A stretch of DNA of 64,000 nt, from positions 50,202,246 through 50,266,245 of the forward strand of contig JAPXFY010000026.1 of the NCBI GenBank assembly GCA_030674185.1, given 5' to 3'. This DNA comes from Monoplex corrugatus (Eukaryota; Mollusca; Gastropoda; Littorinimorpha; Ranellidae). Below the pieces are notes generated by a model, which made no database searches, was not told the DNA's origin, and saw nothing but the letters and a program-made list of their open reading frames with translations. The position numbers and the translations under genes were made by a program. Positions within the stretch are counted from its first letter, which is position 1; every line of letters begins with the position of its first letter. Positions 37,308 to 48,135 of this stretch are shown piece by piece.

Positions 37308-37621
37308 ATACTAATAGTAATACTGTAGCACTGACTTGGAAAATATTTTTTTCATCCACATTTTGTGCAACTTTGACTCAAAGCATTGCTCGTTGTTCTA
37401 GAGCTGACTCTAGAGACCAAAATCAGAATCCGTTAAAATCTGTTGATAAACAATTGACAAATCTCAGTTTAAAGGTTTTCACATTTAGGGACACAGTTCC
37501 ATTATGAGGGGGGGAAAAGATCAGTTGAGGGGTATGATCATACGCTTTTGCATTGATGATTTTGTTGGGCCAGAACTGTGGTCTAAATTGGGTAATGAAC
37601 ATACATGAAGAACTGACAAAT
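36888..37621. mobile_element. Second foldback element, arms of about 95 bp
   Basis: The left arm (36888-36983) and right arm (37528-37621) are inverse complements at about 95 percent, sharing GTTCATTACCCAATTTAGA and GCAAAAGCGTATGATCATAC. The interior of about 545 bp holds no ORF and includes a GAT repeat at 37261-37308. No target duplication was found at the arm ends, so the true termini are uncertain. Confidence 0.6.
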
Positions 37622-37730
37622 CTGATTCATTTTGTTTACACATGCACATTCATGCACACACTCACACACACACATTCCCCTGGTTGATAAGAAACAGTCA
37701 CAAGTTTATGTCTTTTTTTTAAATAATTTA

Positions 37731-37835
37731 AGCTGGCGGATAGGGTGAGGGAGTCAAAGGGTTAAGTTTTTGTTTTGCTAGCATGGTTGACAATACAGGA
37801 TGCTAGCAGACAGGGTGCGGGAGTCAAAGGGTTAA
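37731..37835. mobile_element. Right half of a palindromic TTAA MITE
   Basis: It begins at the palindrome centre (AGCTGGCGGATAGGGTGAGG) and ends GGGAGTCAAAGGGTTAA at 37832-37835, with the inner GGGAGTCAAAGGGTTAAG at about 37750. It is complementary in structure to the left half at 29694. Confidence 0.7.
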
Positions 37836-38224
37836 ATAAATGTCCAACGCAATCATGCAGATTGTATGCATAAGCTTTGTATGCATGTGTGTGAAAGCAT
37901 GTGTGTATGTATACGTGTGTAGTGTCCTGGCTTTGAAATTGACATGTAATTATACACCTTTGGGTATATACAACTATTTACATTTGACATATGATAAAAT
38001 CTGGTGGGGGAAATTTTCCAGTACATGGGCCCAACATTCGTTACGCACTGTGCTTCCAAACCTCCGGGTATTCTGTTTACTTTCTCTCTCACCTCCACTG
38101 TACCTCCGCATGTAATGCATACTCCACGCTGTCAGAACACAAGTTAATTAGATCACATGCAGAGCTACACAGAGATTTTTAAATGTATATGTGTGCGTGT
38201 GTGTGTGAGCGAGAGAGAGAGAGG

Positions 38225-38490
38225 GGGGGGAGTTATAAAAACTGGTAGAGGTTGTCCCATAGCCATGAGGTCACTGAGAGTGAAGAGACAGACCGAGACG
38301 TCATCTCTTTTTGGAGCCAGCATTATGAAGGCAGTGCCCATTCTTCTTCCCTCAGTGCTTTACCTTTCCTGGCCCAGAGCTAGATCAGGTACATCTTTAC
38401 AACTGGGTAGACTGGTGTCTGCATGCACAAAATTCGAACTCACCCAGTTAGAGTGGAAGGCATAGCTCTACCACCATGCCATTTAGGTCT
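38225..38490 (-). mobile_element. tRNA-derived SINE of the GGAGCCAGCATT family
   Basis: This is the best-preserved member. On the minus strand the head GGCATGGTGGTAGAGC (near 38480) fits a pol III A box and GAGTTCGAATTTTG (near 38435) a B box. The body then reads, on the plus strand, GGAGCCAGCATTATGAAGGC and CCATTCTTCTTCCCTCAGTG. Confidence 0.65.
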
Positions 38491-38601
38491 CAGTTTAGCT
38501 GTGCAGTTATAATACTTATTTTATCAAAGAACCTGTCTTTTAGAACTGAAATGGTTTTAAACAAAGACTCCACTTGTGTTGCTGTACTGAAGTGTTTCCA
38601 A

Positions 38602-38699
38602 GCAGAATTGTAGTTTAAAAACAAACACAAACGCTACTTAAGGTTGTTGCAGAATTATAGTTTAAAAATAAACACAAACGGTTCTTAAAGTTGTTGTAC
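38602..38699. repeat. Tandem duplication of about 47 bp
   Basis: Two copies of a unit starting GCAGAATT at 38602 and 38649 share TAGTTTAAAA, AACACAAACG and TTGTTG blocks. Confidence 0.75.
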
Positions 38700-38847
38700 A
38701 GGGATGTTTTCCACTCAGAAGGACAACTCAAGTAATGGTTGGAACATACACTGAGAGACTGCCAAGTAGGGTTATTCATGGTTCATTTGTCAGCAGTGGC
38801 AATAGTCAAGTGTGTGAGTGAATTGTTACAATGTTAGTCAAATCAGT

Positions 38848-38849
<2 letters not shown>

Positions 38850-38897
<48 letters not shown>
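38850..38897. repeat. CA microsatellite
   Basis: A CA tract of 48 bp followed by GACA/GA repeats. Confidence 0.95.
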
Positions 38898-38900
<3 letters not shown>

Positions 38901-39933
38901 GAGAGAGACAGACAGATGGGGGAGGGGGAGAGGACTATTTTGATTTTTACATCATGTCCTGTTGTCAGATCAGCAGTTGAGAGAGAGAGAGAGATACAGA
39001 GAGCACAGTCGTATGAACTATTTATTTTTAATAGAAGAATGAGCTCCAATCTGCTATTTCACATCTATCCCTCAGTTAAATTATGGCTTCTTATTCCCCG
39101 TTTACTCCCCAGTTTTCTGGAGACGATGTTACCACACTCAGAAAATTCTGTATCATATGCACTAACTCCACAATTACTGTATGATGAAAAAGGATACGAA
39201 AAAATCATAGTGAATGCCATAAGCATGCTGGAAGCATAAAACTTAAAAGTGTTGAAAATAACTGTTGTGTGAATGTTGTTAAAGTCAGCATTTTGAGCAA
39301 GATTTTTGTATTCTCCTTTAAACATTAATATTTGAAGCGGAAATGAGAGGAGACTTACAGTGAAACTGCATACTAGTGGGAAATCAAATTTCAAATAACA
39401 TGCCTTAAATGTTCACTATGTTTGTCTGGGAGAGCTTATTGTTTCTGTCATTTTCAGTATTTTCACAGGACTGAAAAATAGTGTCAAAAGTGTTGACAAT
39501 GATGTGCATTTGCCTGTCTGTTCACATATTATTGCGCACTCACTTTGTCACATCCCTGGTCTCATCCTTGTTGATTCTGGTACACATCAATTCCGTGCTC
39601 ACTTTGCATCAACACCCCACCCCGGCCCCTCCCATTTTAAAATGGAAAGTCAGATACTTAAAATAATACACATGCATAGGGGATACTTTACTGATCTTCT
39701 TTACAGATGGAAGCAGCAAAATATTTTGTAAAATGTAACTTTGTTGAGTTTGATGAGGGTGGAAAAGGATGTGGAAGTAAAACTGTAAAGTTATTTTTAT
39801 ATAGTTACATATTTTTACGGGTAATCAAGTGAAAAGACTGAATAATTGTTGAGTTTGATGGATAGGACTAATAAAATGAAAATATTAATTTTCCCCTATA
39901 TGGTTTGTGTGCCTTGTTGATGTGCTGTATCAG

Positions 39934-40974
39934 GTAGAAGAGAACACTCAGAGCCGGAACTCTCCTCTACCACAGCTGACCAAAACGCCCAGAGCACCAG
40001 AAGAAAAACCTGAGCCTCAGCCCCTCACGCCAAACCTAAGGAGTGACTCAGAAAACAGTGACGCTGTCAGTTTTGACCGTCTGTCCACAACCTGCCTGGC
40101 AGCTGATATGGCCCTCAAATCCAGACCCAGGTTAGAAGCCTCCTGTACTTACCATGTGTTCCCTGGGGAGGAGATGCTGGTCGATACCCCCACCCTTTTC
40201 ACCAGCTCCATGCTGTGGAATCCGGCCAAGTCCACACTGGACCGTCGCTGTTCTCAGGTGATGCAGTTTGATCCCGGGCTCAACAACCCCTTCAAGAACA
40301 ATGTGGTCAATCACGTCCCTGTCAAGGTGCCTGACAAGGAGCAGATGGTCAAGGAGTTCATCAACGACCTCAAACCCCTTAACTTTAATGTAAGCACCGC
40401 CGACGTCCCCAAGACGGATATTACTCAGCGTGGGCTGCGAGGCTCTAGTACCAAACCGGACCTTCCTTCCAACTTTGAACTACAAGGAGTTTCCAAGACA
40501 GGCCGGCCCATGACCCAGCAGGAGCCCAGAGCCAGGAAAGGGAAAGGCAAGTTGAGACATCGAGATGGAGACCGCAAGTCACAGAGTGCCCACAGCATCT
40601 CCACTGAAACAGATACCTCAGCTTCCTCCAAAAATCAACGCCTGAAGCCTCAGGAACGAGAGAGCTATGATGGGACGCAGGGAGATGGCATGTCACAGCA
40701 GCAGCCTTTGATGCCCTACTTCAAGTTCTGGAACAGCAGTCTGCCACAGCGCCTGAAGGTGGAAACAGAGCCCAAGCGAGACACCCCTCAGAATGGAGAG
40801 ATGAATCTGCGGAAGATCGCTGAGTTGATGCTGAACAATGAAGAACTGCCAGAGGGGGAGCTGGAGGAGCTGATCCAGCGGCGTGCCAACAAATCGCCTG
40901 CCGGCGCTAACGGATCTCCCTCCATTGCTTCCGGGGTAAACCGTGACGTCATCTTCGGCACCCACGAAGCACCT
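39934..40974 (+). CDS. Large internal coding exon of the unrecognised disordered protein
   Basis: The frame follows an acceptor (GTGCTGTATCAG) in phase 0 and runs 347 codons with clearly non-AT-biased, coding-like sequence. It is rich in Pro, Ser, Lys, Glu and Gln. A more ordered block lies at about residues 75-150 of the exon (HVFPGEEMLVDTPTLF, then KEQMVKEFINDLKPLNF), and a short helical segment near the end reads NLRKIAELMLNNEELPE. The rest looks disordered. The likely donor is GTAGGA after codon 347 (GTHEAP); a second in-phase donor is GTAAAC after codon 334. Without splicing the frame continues to TGA at 41130 through a Cys-rich, hydrophobic tail unlike the exon. No known domain is recognised. 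It is placed in the gene starting at 1419 by phase and character only. Confidence 0.75.
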
Positions 40975-41130
40975 GTAGGATGTTCTTTTGCACCCCTACA
41001 CTTCTGTCTTGCCTGCCTGTGTGGATGCATGACTGCTGCGTGCTGCTCATTCAATAACTTCTTGGTCCACACTATCGCTGCTTTGAGACCTAATCTATTT
41101 ATAGCTCTAGTTGCTGAGGATGTGCTGTGA
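40975..41130 (+). CDS. Possible read-through C-terminus of a short isoform
   Basis: If the donor at 40975 is not used, translation continues for 51 codons (VGCSFAPLHFCLACLCGCM and onward) to TGA. The abrupt change to Cys-rich, hydrophobic residues suggests intron being read. However, polyadenylation signals follow at 41696 and 41998, so an intronic-polyadenylation isoform is possible. Confidence 0.3.
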   Translation, partial: VGCSFAPLHFCLACLCGCMTAACCSFNNFLVHTIAALRPNLFIALVAEDVL

Positions 41131-41695
41131 CGACTGATACTAACGAGACTTTTCCCCTAACAACGGATGAGATATAGATGTGTTGGCTTCAAGCTGGTGT
41201 GCAACACGATATCCATGAACCGTTTTGTATGATCAGTGGGCTGGTCAACCATATAACATACAATTTCAAGTGATTTGTATGTTACCGATATACCCTTTTT
41301 TTTTCTTTTTTTTTTTTAAATTCAGGTTGATTGTTTGGAGGAGGAAAGAATGCAGTTAGGTCTGACAGCTTTTTGCTCTCTCTAAAACAACCATCTCTGA
41401 AGTACTGGAAGAGATTTATATCTTGACATTGAGTCTAGTAGACACAGTTGTCAAGTATTCCTAACAACAAAAAGTATTCACTGTGACTATGCCCTTTTAT
41501 GCCCTTTTAAGCAAGAAATTCATTTCATCAAACTAACCAAAACACAAATGGAATTTCCCCCTTTGTGTAGAAAGGATGCAGATTTTTTTCCATTCACAGA
41601 CCACAATCAGAGTACTGTTTTGTGAGTAAAAATTTTTTGTGTGATTGCCTTAGAGCTGCTTCGATAAAACTCAAGCAGTTTGTTTGCTGTGTTCT

Positions 41696-42003
41696 AATAA
41701 ATGTACTTTGCTGCGTGATACCAAGGTTTCTTGCTTGACATGATGCAAGCCTTGTTTTGAAAGTGTGTTATCAGCTATTATAATTCATATTTCAAATGTT
41801 TTTGAGTCTCATTTTGTAGCTGCGTCATGAATTGAATATGTTGTATAGAGGATGCAGAACCTAGAGAAATGTATAAATCACATTTATTATATTCTTTGTT
41901 CCAAGTAACAGCAGATTTTTTTTAAACCAAAGCATTCTTTTGAATTTCTTTGCCAAGTGGAATTCGTTTCCCAGTCATATCTAGTATATACATACTGAAT
42001 AAA
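41696..42003 (+). terminator. Two AATAAA polyadenylation signals
   Basis: AATAAA occurs at 41696-41701 and 41998-42003, 570 and 870 bp after the stop at 41130. They would end a transcript that fails to splice at 40975. AATAAA is frequent in AT-rich DNA, so usage is unproven. Confidence 0.3.
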
Positions 42004-42639
42004 TGTCATTTGGTATACATTACTTTTTTGTGTGTGTGTGTGTGAAATGTGGAATCCATAATATTATGGTGCCACCCAATTTTCCTTTCTTTTCCTGTTG
42101 GCTTTTATTTTTGTTTGTTTTATTTGAGTGTATGTGTCCAAGATACTTTCCCATTTTTTCTTTACTGGATATTAAATGTACTGTTCTATAGAATTTACCA
42201 TATGTAACACCCTTGTTGTTGTGGATTCATGTGTGTGTGACAAGTCCACGCTGCATCTGGGATCACCATCTGTCATCATATCCTTAGGGACCAGGCCATA
42301 ATTGGGGTCTAAGGGATGGGAGAGGAGAAGAAACGCTCATATTAGGATTGAATCCCCAGGACGTCCTGTTCAAAACAAACTGTAACCACTATATTACCTT
42401 ATATACTCAGTGCTGTGCGCTCTAAACTTACTGTGTTCATAATAGTCATATTCCTACTAATGCACGTTTCACTGTACCTGTACACAGTGTGTGAACAATT
42501 CAGTATATACAGGAATGGTGTTGACAACCTTGAAGAGAAATATAAAGCTGTTGACGTCATTGTTGGTTGTATTTGCTGTTGCTAACCATGCTGTGCGCCA
42601 TCTAAAAGAGTTGCTGTGTTTCGTGGTAACATTGATTTC

Positions 42640-43240
42640 TGCTGAAAGCGAGGCAGTTAAGTCATATTTGGTTAGGTTGTGACATGTCGATTGATAGTCA
42701 GTTGTATTTCAGTGGTTATGGAAAAATGATATTTGTTATGTACAATTTTGTAAAGTTGTAGCAACCAAGTTGATATTGTATATTTCAATATTGTTATATT
42801 TCAATGGTGGTTTATTAAAACTGATAAATTGTAATGTACAGTTAATAAAGTTGTACCAAACTGAATTATAATAGATTACATTGCAGTAATAATTCATGGT
42901 TTGTATTGTTGTAGCAAGCAAGTTGGTTGATTGTACAGTCCAGTGATTGTGAAAAGATGATAAATAACAGTCTAATTTAAATATCATTAATACTAATGTG
43001 AATTTAAGATAGTGTTGAAAAGCTCATTGATAGCAGTTTATATTTTGATGGCTATAAAAAGCTGATGAATAATGATTTACATTATGTGTGTGAAAGCTCA
43101 TTAAAACAGCATACATTTTGTGGGTATAAAAATCTGATTAACAGCAATTTACCTGTTAAAAAAATAATTATTGAATAATTCATAATGAACATTTTGGACT
43201 TTGAAAAAATAGTTACATTTTAATGGTTGTAAAAAGCTGG
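42640..43240. repeat. Degenerate minisatellite, about 55-60 bp
   Basis: Diverged copies of a block resembling TTTTGATGGCTATAAAAAGC, then TGATGAATAATGATTTACAT, recur through this AT-rich stretch. Copies are too diverged for an exact count. Confidence 0.45.
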
Positions 43241-43819
43241 TTGCTACTAGTTCTAGTACTTTTGCAATATTCTTCATTTCATTGATCCACTGTTACAATA
43301 TCTTACCATCATCACTGGCGATCAGCACTAGAGTCTCCCAGTGCTTATACAACCCAAACCACTACAAATAAACTAAAACAAATAGAAAGATAAATCCTGG
43401 GCTTTGTAATGATTAGGTAAAACAGGTGAACATTTTCAAGAATGCCTCCTTTGAGCATAGAAAACGATGGCAAATAGACAAAACAGTAATTTAAAACGAA
43501 AGAGATTGCTTACATTACTTGCAGTGCAGTAGGTAATCCTGGATGTTCACCATCACCTCACAACACAAATTGAGTGCAGTCATTTAACTCTTCACTTTTC
43601 CGCAGTGTTTTTCTTTCTGTCTTCTTATTTTCTATTTGAAATAATAGTTTGAGAAGGGTAATTAAAAATTGTGTATGACTTATTTGTTAAATTATTTATT
43701 AAGCAAACCGTGTGACATCATTGTAAGACAATTACATAATCACCTTTGGTTCTTTTCTTGTTATTGTTGTGTTTGTGAGAAACAAATGTTTTCTTCAGGT
43801 TCATATCAGTGGGATTAAT

Positions 43820-44310
43820 TATGGTGAGGACTTACATAAGTAATGATTATAAATAATAATTGTTGTGGGATTTACATAAATAATGATTGGGGTGATGACA
43901 TGTAACTAAGGATTGTAAATGATAATTGTGGTGAGGACTTACATAAATAATGATGGTAAATAATAATTATGGTTATTGTTATTGTTGTTTAAAGCCCAGT
44001 GAGGACTTACATAAGTAATGATTGTGGTGAAAACTAACATAGATAATGATTGTAAATGATAATTATGGTGAGGACTTACTTAAATAATGATTGTAAATAA
44101 TAATTGTGGTGAGGACTTACATAAATAATGATGGTAAATAATAATTATTGTTATTGTTGTTTAAAACCCAGTGAGGACTTACATAAGTAATGATTGTGGT
44201 GAAAACTAACATAAATGATGATTGTAAATGATAATTATGGTGAGGACTTACTTGAATAATGATTGTAAATAATAATTGTGGTGAGGACTTGCATAAATTA
44301 CCTGAGTGTC
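43820..44310. repeat. Tandem array with 172-bp higher-order unit
   Basis: Short units (GTGAGGACTTACATAAATAA, then TGATTGTAAATAATAATTGT) repeat about every 43-50 bp. Blocks starting TTTAAAGCCCAGTGAGG at 43988 and TTTAAAACCCAGTGAGG at 44160 show a 172-bp higher-order period. Confidence 0.85.
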
Positions 44311-44670
44311 TTGTTAATAACATGTGCTGACAGTAATTCCCAGCTTTCTTGTTATTGTTAAGTGTGACTTTGTTAAGAAAATATATGTTTGCAAATAAAT
44401 AAATGTATACTTAACATCTTTCTCTTGATGTTTGTTTTGCCTAAATCAAAAACAGTTACAAAATTACAGCTTGCTTTTCAGGCTCATTGAAGAAAAGAGT
44501 TTTGAAAAATGTCAGCGTTGTCTGGTATGATTTCTTACCTGTCTCTGAAAAGAGAGGACATTGATATTTTTATGATTGAGTACCAACAGACATATTAAGA
44601 AAGAAGTGTGACAAAAATGAGGATAGAGGTGTTGGGTTTTAAGTCTAATGTGCTGATACATGAATATTCT

Positions 44671-44696
44671 CTGTCTGTCTGTCTGTCTGTCTGTCT

Positions 44697-44773
<77 letters not shown>

Positions 44774-44805
44774 CGCACGCGCACACACACACACACACAG
44801 ATAAG
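44671..44805. repeat. CTGT, TC and CA compound microsatellite
   Basis: About seven CTGT units precede about 70 bp of TC and then CA repeats. Confidence 0.95.
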
Positions 44806-44997
44806 TGATATATTACATTCCAGACAGTTCTTTGCTAAGGTTTGTTAAGAAAATAACATATTACAGTCCAATATAGTTCTTTTGCTGTTTATTGAAGTTT
44901 TGAAATTTTTTGTTTCTCTTTATTACTCATTTTCTTGTACTTTTATGTTTCTGAATTTGTCCATTTACTTTTTTCAACTTATATTTTCTCCAAAACC

Positions 44998-45408
44998 CAA
45001 ACCAACCAACACCAAACAAAACCACACACACACACACACACACAACACACCACACACAAACACAACACACACACACAACACAAACCACAACACACACACA
45101 CAACACAGCATGACACACCAACACTCACACCAACACACACACACACCAACCACACACATCACCACCCAACAAACAACCACACAACCCACACCAACACAAG
45201 CACCATCACCAACACCACACACACACCTCAACACAACCACACAACCCCCACACACAACACACACATCACACACACACACACACACCACACACACCACCAC
45301 ACACACACACCCAACACACACACACACCACACACACCAACCCAACACAAACCCCCCCACACACACACACACACCACACAACACACACACAACCAAACACC
45401 ACAACAAA
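44998..45408. repeat. Low-complexity ACC/CA tract
   Basis: A stretch of about 400 bp composed of A and C on one strand, with almost no G or T. The open frames across it (His/Thr/Asn/Pro only) are compositional artefacts. Confidence 0.9.
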
Positions 45409-45599
45409 CAACCTTACTCTAGATTCTGCAAGAAGTCAGTTTTTGGTGTACAGTGTCAGAGTCAGGATCCAGTTGTTCGCCAAATGATGAAGTGTCATTG
45501 TTGTGTACCGTTCTTTTTCATTTTCAGATGGGTCAGTTTCTGTATGGTTTCTGTGACGCTTGCCTGTGTTGCAGATGTGGTTTGATTCAAACGGGCGTG

Positions 45600-45645
45600 C
45601 TTACGTCAGCTTAGCCACACGCTACGAGCCAATCAGAAAGTAGTG
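45600..45645 (+). promoter_or_regulatory. CCAAT and CRE-like sites, possible internal promoter
   Basis: TTACGTCAGC (CRE-like) and AGCCAATCAG (full CCAAT/NF-Y consensus) lie about 30 bp apart in a locally more GC-rich patch. They precede the exons at 47115 and 53471 and could drive a shorter transcript. No TATA box or start site is visible. Confidence 0.22.
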
Positions 45646-46620
45646 TGATGTCAGTGATAGCAGGTATACAGACCAGAGATGCATGATGAAATATTCACAT
45701 ATTCCTACACCTGTATTTAACCAGCTGTCGGGTTGCACCTAGCTAATACATGGCACGCAGTGTGTGCTTTTTGTGTTCCACCCGCATGCTTAACACTGCT
45801 TGAAAGGCAGGAGGGTCCAGGTTTTTGCCATTTCGTTCCCTCCAACTCCTGATACACCTTTGGCGACCCCAAAATTGTACATTGTTGTAAATTGTACATT
45901 GTTGTATTAATTAATTGTCATGTGCCAAATATCCTAACATTTTTGCATACCTCAAAGCCCATAAATTGCTGCAATTCAGATCTCAAGGATCCTGATGTTT
46001 TTGTTTATCTTGAGGTTATGTAATATTGTATGCATTATCTCAGTTATCTAGTACTGTATGCATTATCTCATCACAAAAGTCCTTATATCTCATCACAAAG
46101 TTCTTTATACCTTTGCCTTCCTGAGGTTTGCTTCACTAGCTGACCCCCAGAGATAATATTTTTGCCAACCCTGAATATGTAACTTGCAGCAATATTCTGC
46201 CCCAGACATCCTGATGTTTTTCGTTTTTTAGTTTAGTTATTAATTGCGGCAATATCGCATCCCAAAGTTTCTTGTAATTTTTCCTTCTCTGCTGCTTGTT
46301 TTATTACTTTGTCCTTAGAGCCTGATATCTTGATTTATCTTGAATTCATGAAGTGTTAAACAGTGTCCTACCCCTAAAGATCCAAATGCCTGTGCCTACT
46401 CAGTATATATGTTAACTACAGCGTTATCCTTCCCAGAGTTTATGATACCTTTGCCTGCCACTGCATTATCCAGCCTCAGAATTTATACCTTTGCCTTACA
46501 TGGAAGCTATAGATTGTTGCAGTATCTTACCCAAAGATCCAAATGGTGGTTTTTTTTGTTGTTGTTTTTTTTCACCTTTTTTAAGGGTTGTATCAATATT
46601 CTACCCCAGATCCCAGATTG
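45640..46620. repeat. Degenerate repeats with TTTGCCT/CCTGATG blocks
   Basis: Blocks like ATCCTGATGTTTTTG, ACCTTTGCCT and CAATATTCT(A/G)CCCCAGA recur irregularly about every 60-90 bp, and similar blocks are found again near 48415-48510. They look like an old, diverged minisatellite. The unit could not be fixed by eye. Confidence 0.35.
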
Positions 46621-46729
46621 AAAAAGTAAATATCATATGGCACTGACATTTGAAAAGACAGTTGCTAGAAAAGAAGCACAAAGAAGAGCTACTAGAGTAG
46701 GTGTAGAAGGAATTCAGACAAGTGACTTA

Positions 46730-46756
46730 CCCCCCCCCCCCCAAAAAAAAAAAAAA
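46730..46756. repeat. Adjacent poly-C and poly-A runs
   Basis: About 13 C residues are followed directly by about 14 A residues. Exact lengths may be unreliable. Confidence 0.8.
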
Positions 46757-47114
46757 GAAAAAGAAAAGTAAATGCATTGACATACCATTATGAAAAGTTG
46801 AAGACTGAGGGGAGACCTTATTCAATAGAATTAAAAATTACAATCATACAAATGAGAATAATGTTACTAAACTGTTCAAGGTCATTATGTCAGATAAAAC
46901 TGGAAACATGAGAAACAAGACCGTGAAGATGTAGGAGTGCTGATCTGAACGTCTTGTCACTTAGGCTGCCATTTCTGAACTTTTTATTGTAAGTACTTGT
47001 AACTTGTATTAAGATAAAATATAACCTTTACATTGTGTGATAAAAAAGTGTAAGTAACTGTGTGTCCAAAAAATGGATCCCAGCAAGGGCAGCTCAGATG
47101 CTTTTTCTTTACAG

Positions 47115-47186
47115 TTTGCCTCTTGGTTGATAGTTTCAGACAAGGAAAAAGAGACTTCAGAGTCAAGTGCTGACGTGGACGTCCAA
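47115..47186 (+). CDS. Candidate 72-bp internal exon, phase 0-0
   Basis: A strong acceptor (GCTTTTTCTTTACAG) and a good donor (CAA followed by GTGAGA) enclose 24 open codons, FASWLIVSDKEKETSESS followed by ADVDVQ. The acidic Ser-rich composition joins smoothly to the last exon at 53471 (SSGQLTQHTD), and both borders are phase 0. This is the best of the short candidates between the two long exons. Confidence 0.5.
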
Positions 47187-47459
47187 GTGAGACCTGCAAA
47201 ATACAAATTGTTCATCATGCAAAGAGATCTTGAGTAGTTGAAGAGGATCCACGTATTTAAGGTCATGCAATAAGTGAAACTTATGGTGTTTCATATGGCA
47301 TACCTGAACAGATCCTGCATTATGTATGTTCTTGAGATGTGGAAAGCAGCTGACAGATGGATATCTTATTTTCTGACAGAGGAGCAAAACCCAAACAAAC
47401 AAATGAACAAACAAACAAAAACAGAGGATTCAAAGTTCTAAGCAATTGCTTGAAATGTT

Positions 47460-48135
47460 TGAGCCAGAGGTCCCCGAATGACTGTGTGACCTGATCACAA
47501 GTGGCGAAATGAGGATCACCTTCTATGGAATCCTGAACAAACCATCCAGTTAGATGCGGGTGGATGCTTATGATGCTAACTAAGTTGTACTGAGACTTGG
47601 CTTTCAAAGCCGATAAGAGATATTTCTTGATATTTTGCAACTCCCAAGGTATTGTGGCAGTCGATATTTTGCCCGAAAAGTCCACTCTTACTGCTAGATA
47701 TTACATAAAAAGTGTTTTGCTCTGAATTGCGCAGTCCATCCATGAGCAATGTCCAAATGTGGGTACCAGCTAAAATGCTCATTCTATATGACAATGCAAG
47801 TTCCCATAAATCCAAGGTCTCTATGACCTATCTACAAGAGCAGTCCATTCAAGTTCTCCCTCACCTAGCCCCATGCCACCTCTGGTTGTTTCCCCTTCTG
47901 AAGCAGAACCCGGTTGGCAAGGTTTTCAAGAATGCAAGACTTTGGGAAAAACAGTGAAACCACAGTTTGCAGCCATATCTCATTCAATCATCAGAAAGCA
48001 GTTGACTCTTGGCTGAGGAGACTGATACTGTATGGAGAGGGGAGGACATTATTTGGAAGGACTGAAAATTTCACATACATAGGACTTGCCATATTTGTTT
48101 TGTTTTGTTTTGTAAAGTGACAAGACTCTTGGGTC
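47460..48135 (+). mobile_element. Mariner-type transposase remnant
   Basis: Fragments of the C-terminal half of a mariner transposase are readable in changing frames. They are QGIVAVDILPEKST near 47649; ILYDNASSHKSK near 47787, whose Asp-Asn corresponds to the second catalytic Asp region; LPHLAPCHLWLFPLLKQN near 47853, with the usual YSPDLAPCD segment shortened and its third catalytic residue replaced; and AVDSWLRRLILYGEG near 47993. A stop near 47722 and several frameshifts make it inactive. A sequence near 48118 (TGACAAGACTCTTGGGTCAG) may be the 3' terminal repeat; no matching left end was found. Confidence 0.75.

Noticed and set aside
39707..39830. MEAAKYFVKCNFVEFDEG frame after an acceptor, just before the 39934 exon
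   Set aside because: Protein-like, but the only in-phase donor (ACT followed by GTAAAG) is poor and the frame otherwise ends in a stop; not strong enough to add to the model.
44882..45585. Two forward frames of about 200 codons over the AC-rich tract
   Set aside because: They consist almost only of His, Thr, Asn and Pro from A/C-only DNA; compositional artefact.
45528..45614. MGQFLYGFCDACLCC frame after a strong acceptor
   Set aside because: Phase fits the gene, but there is no donor and no nearby polyadenylation signal; Cys-rich short frames arise easily from TGT/TGC-rich DNA.
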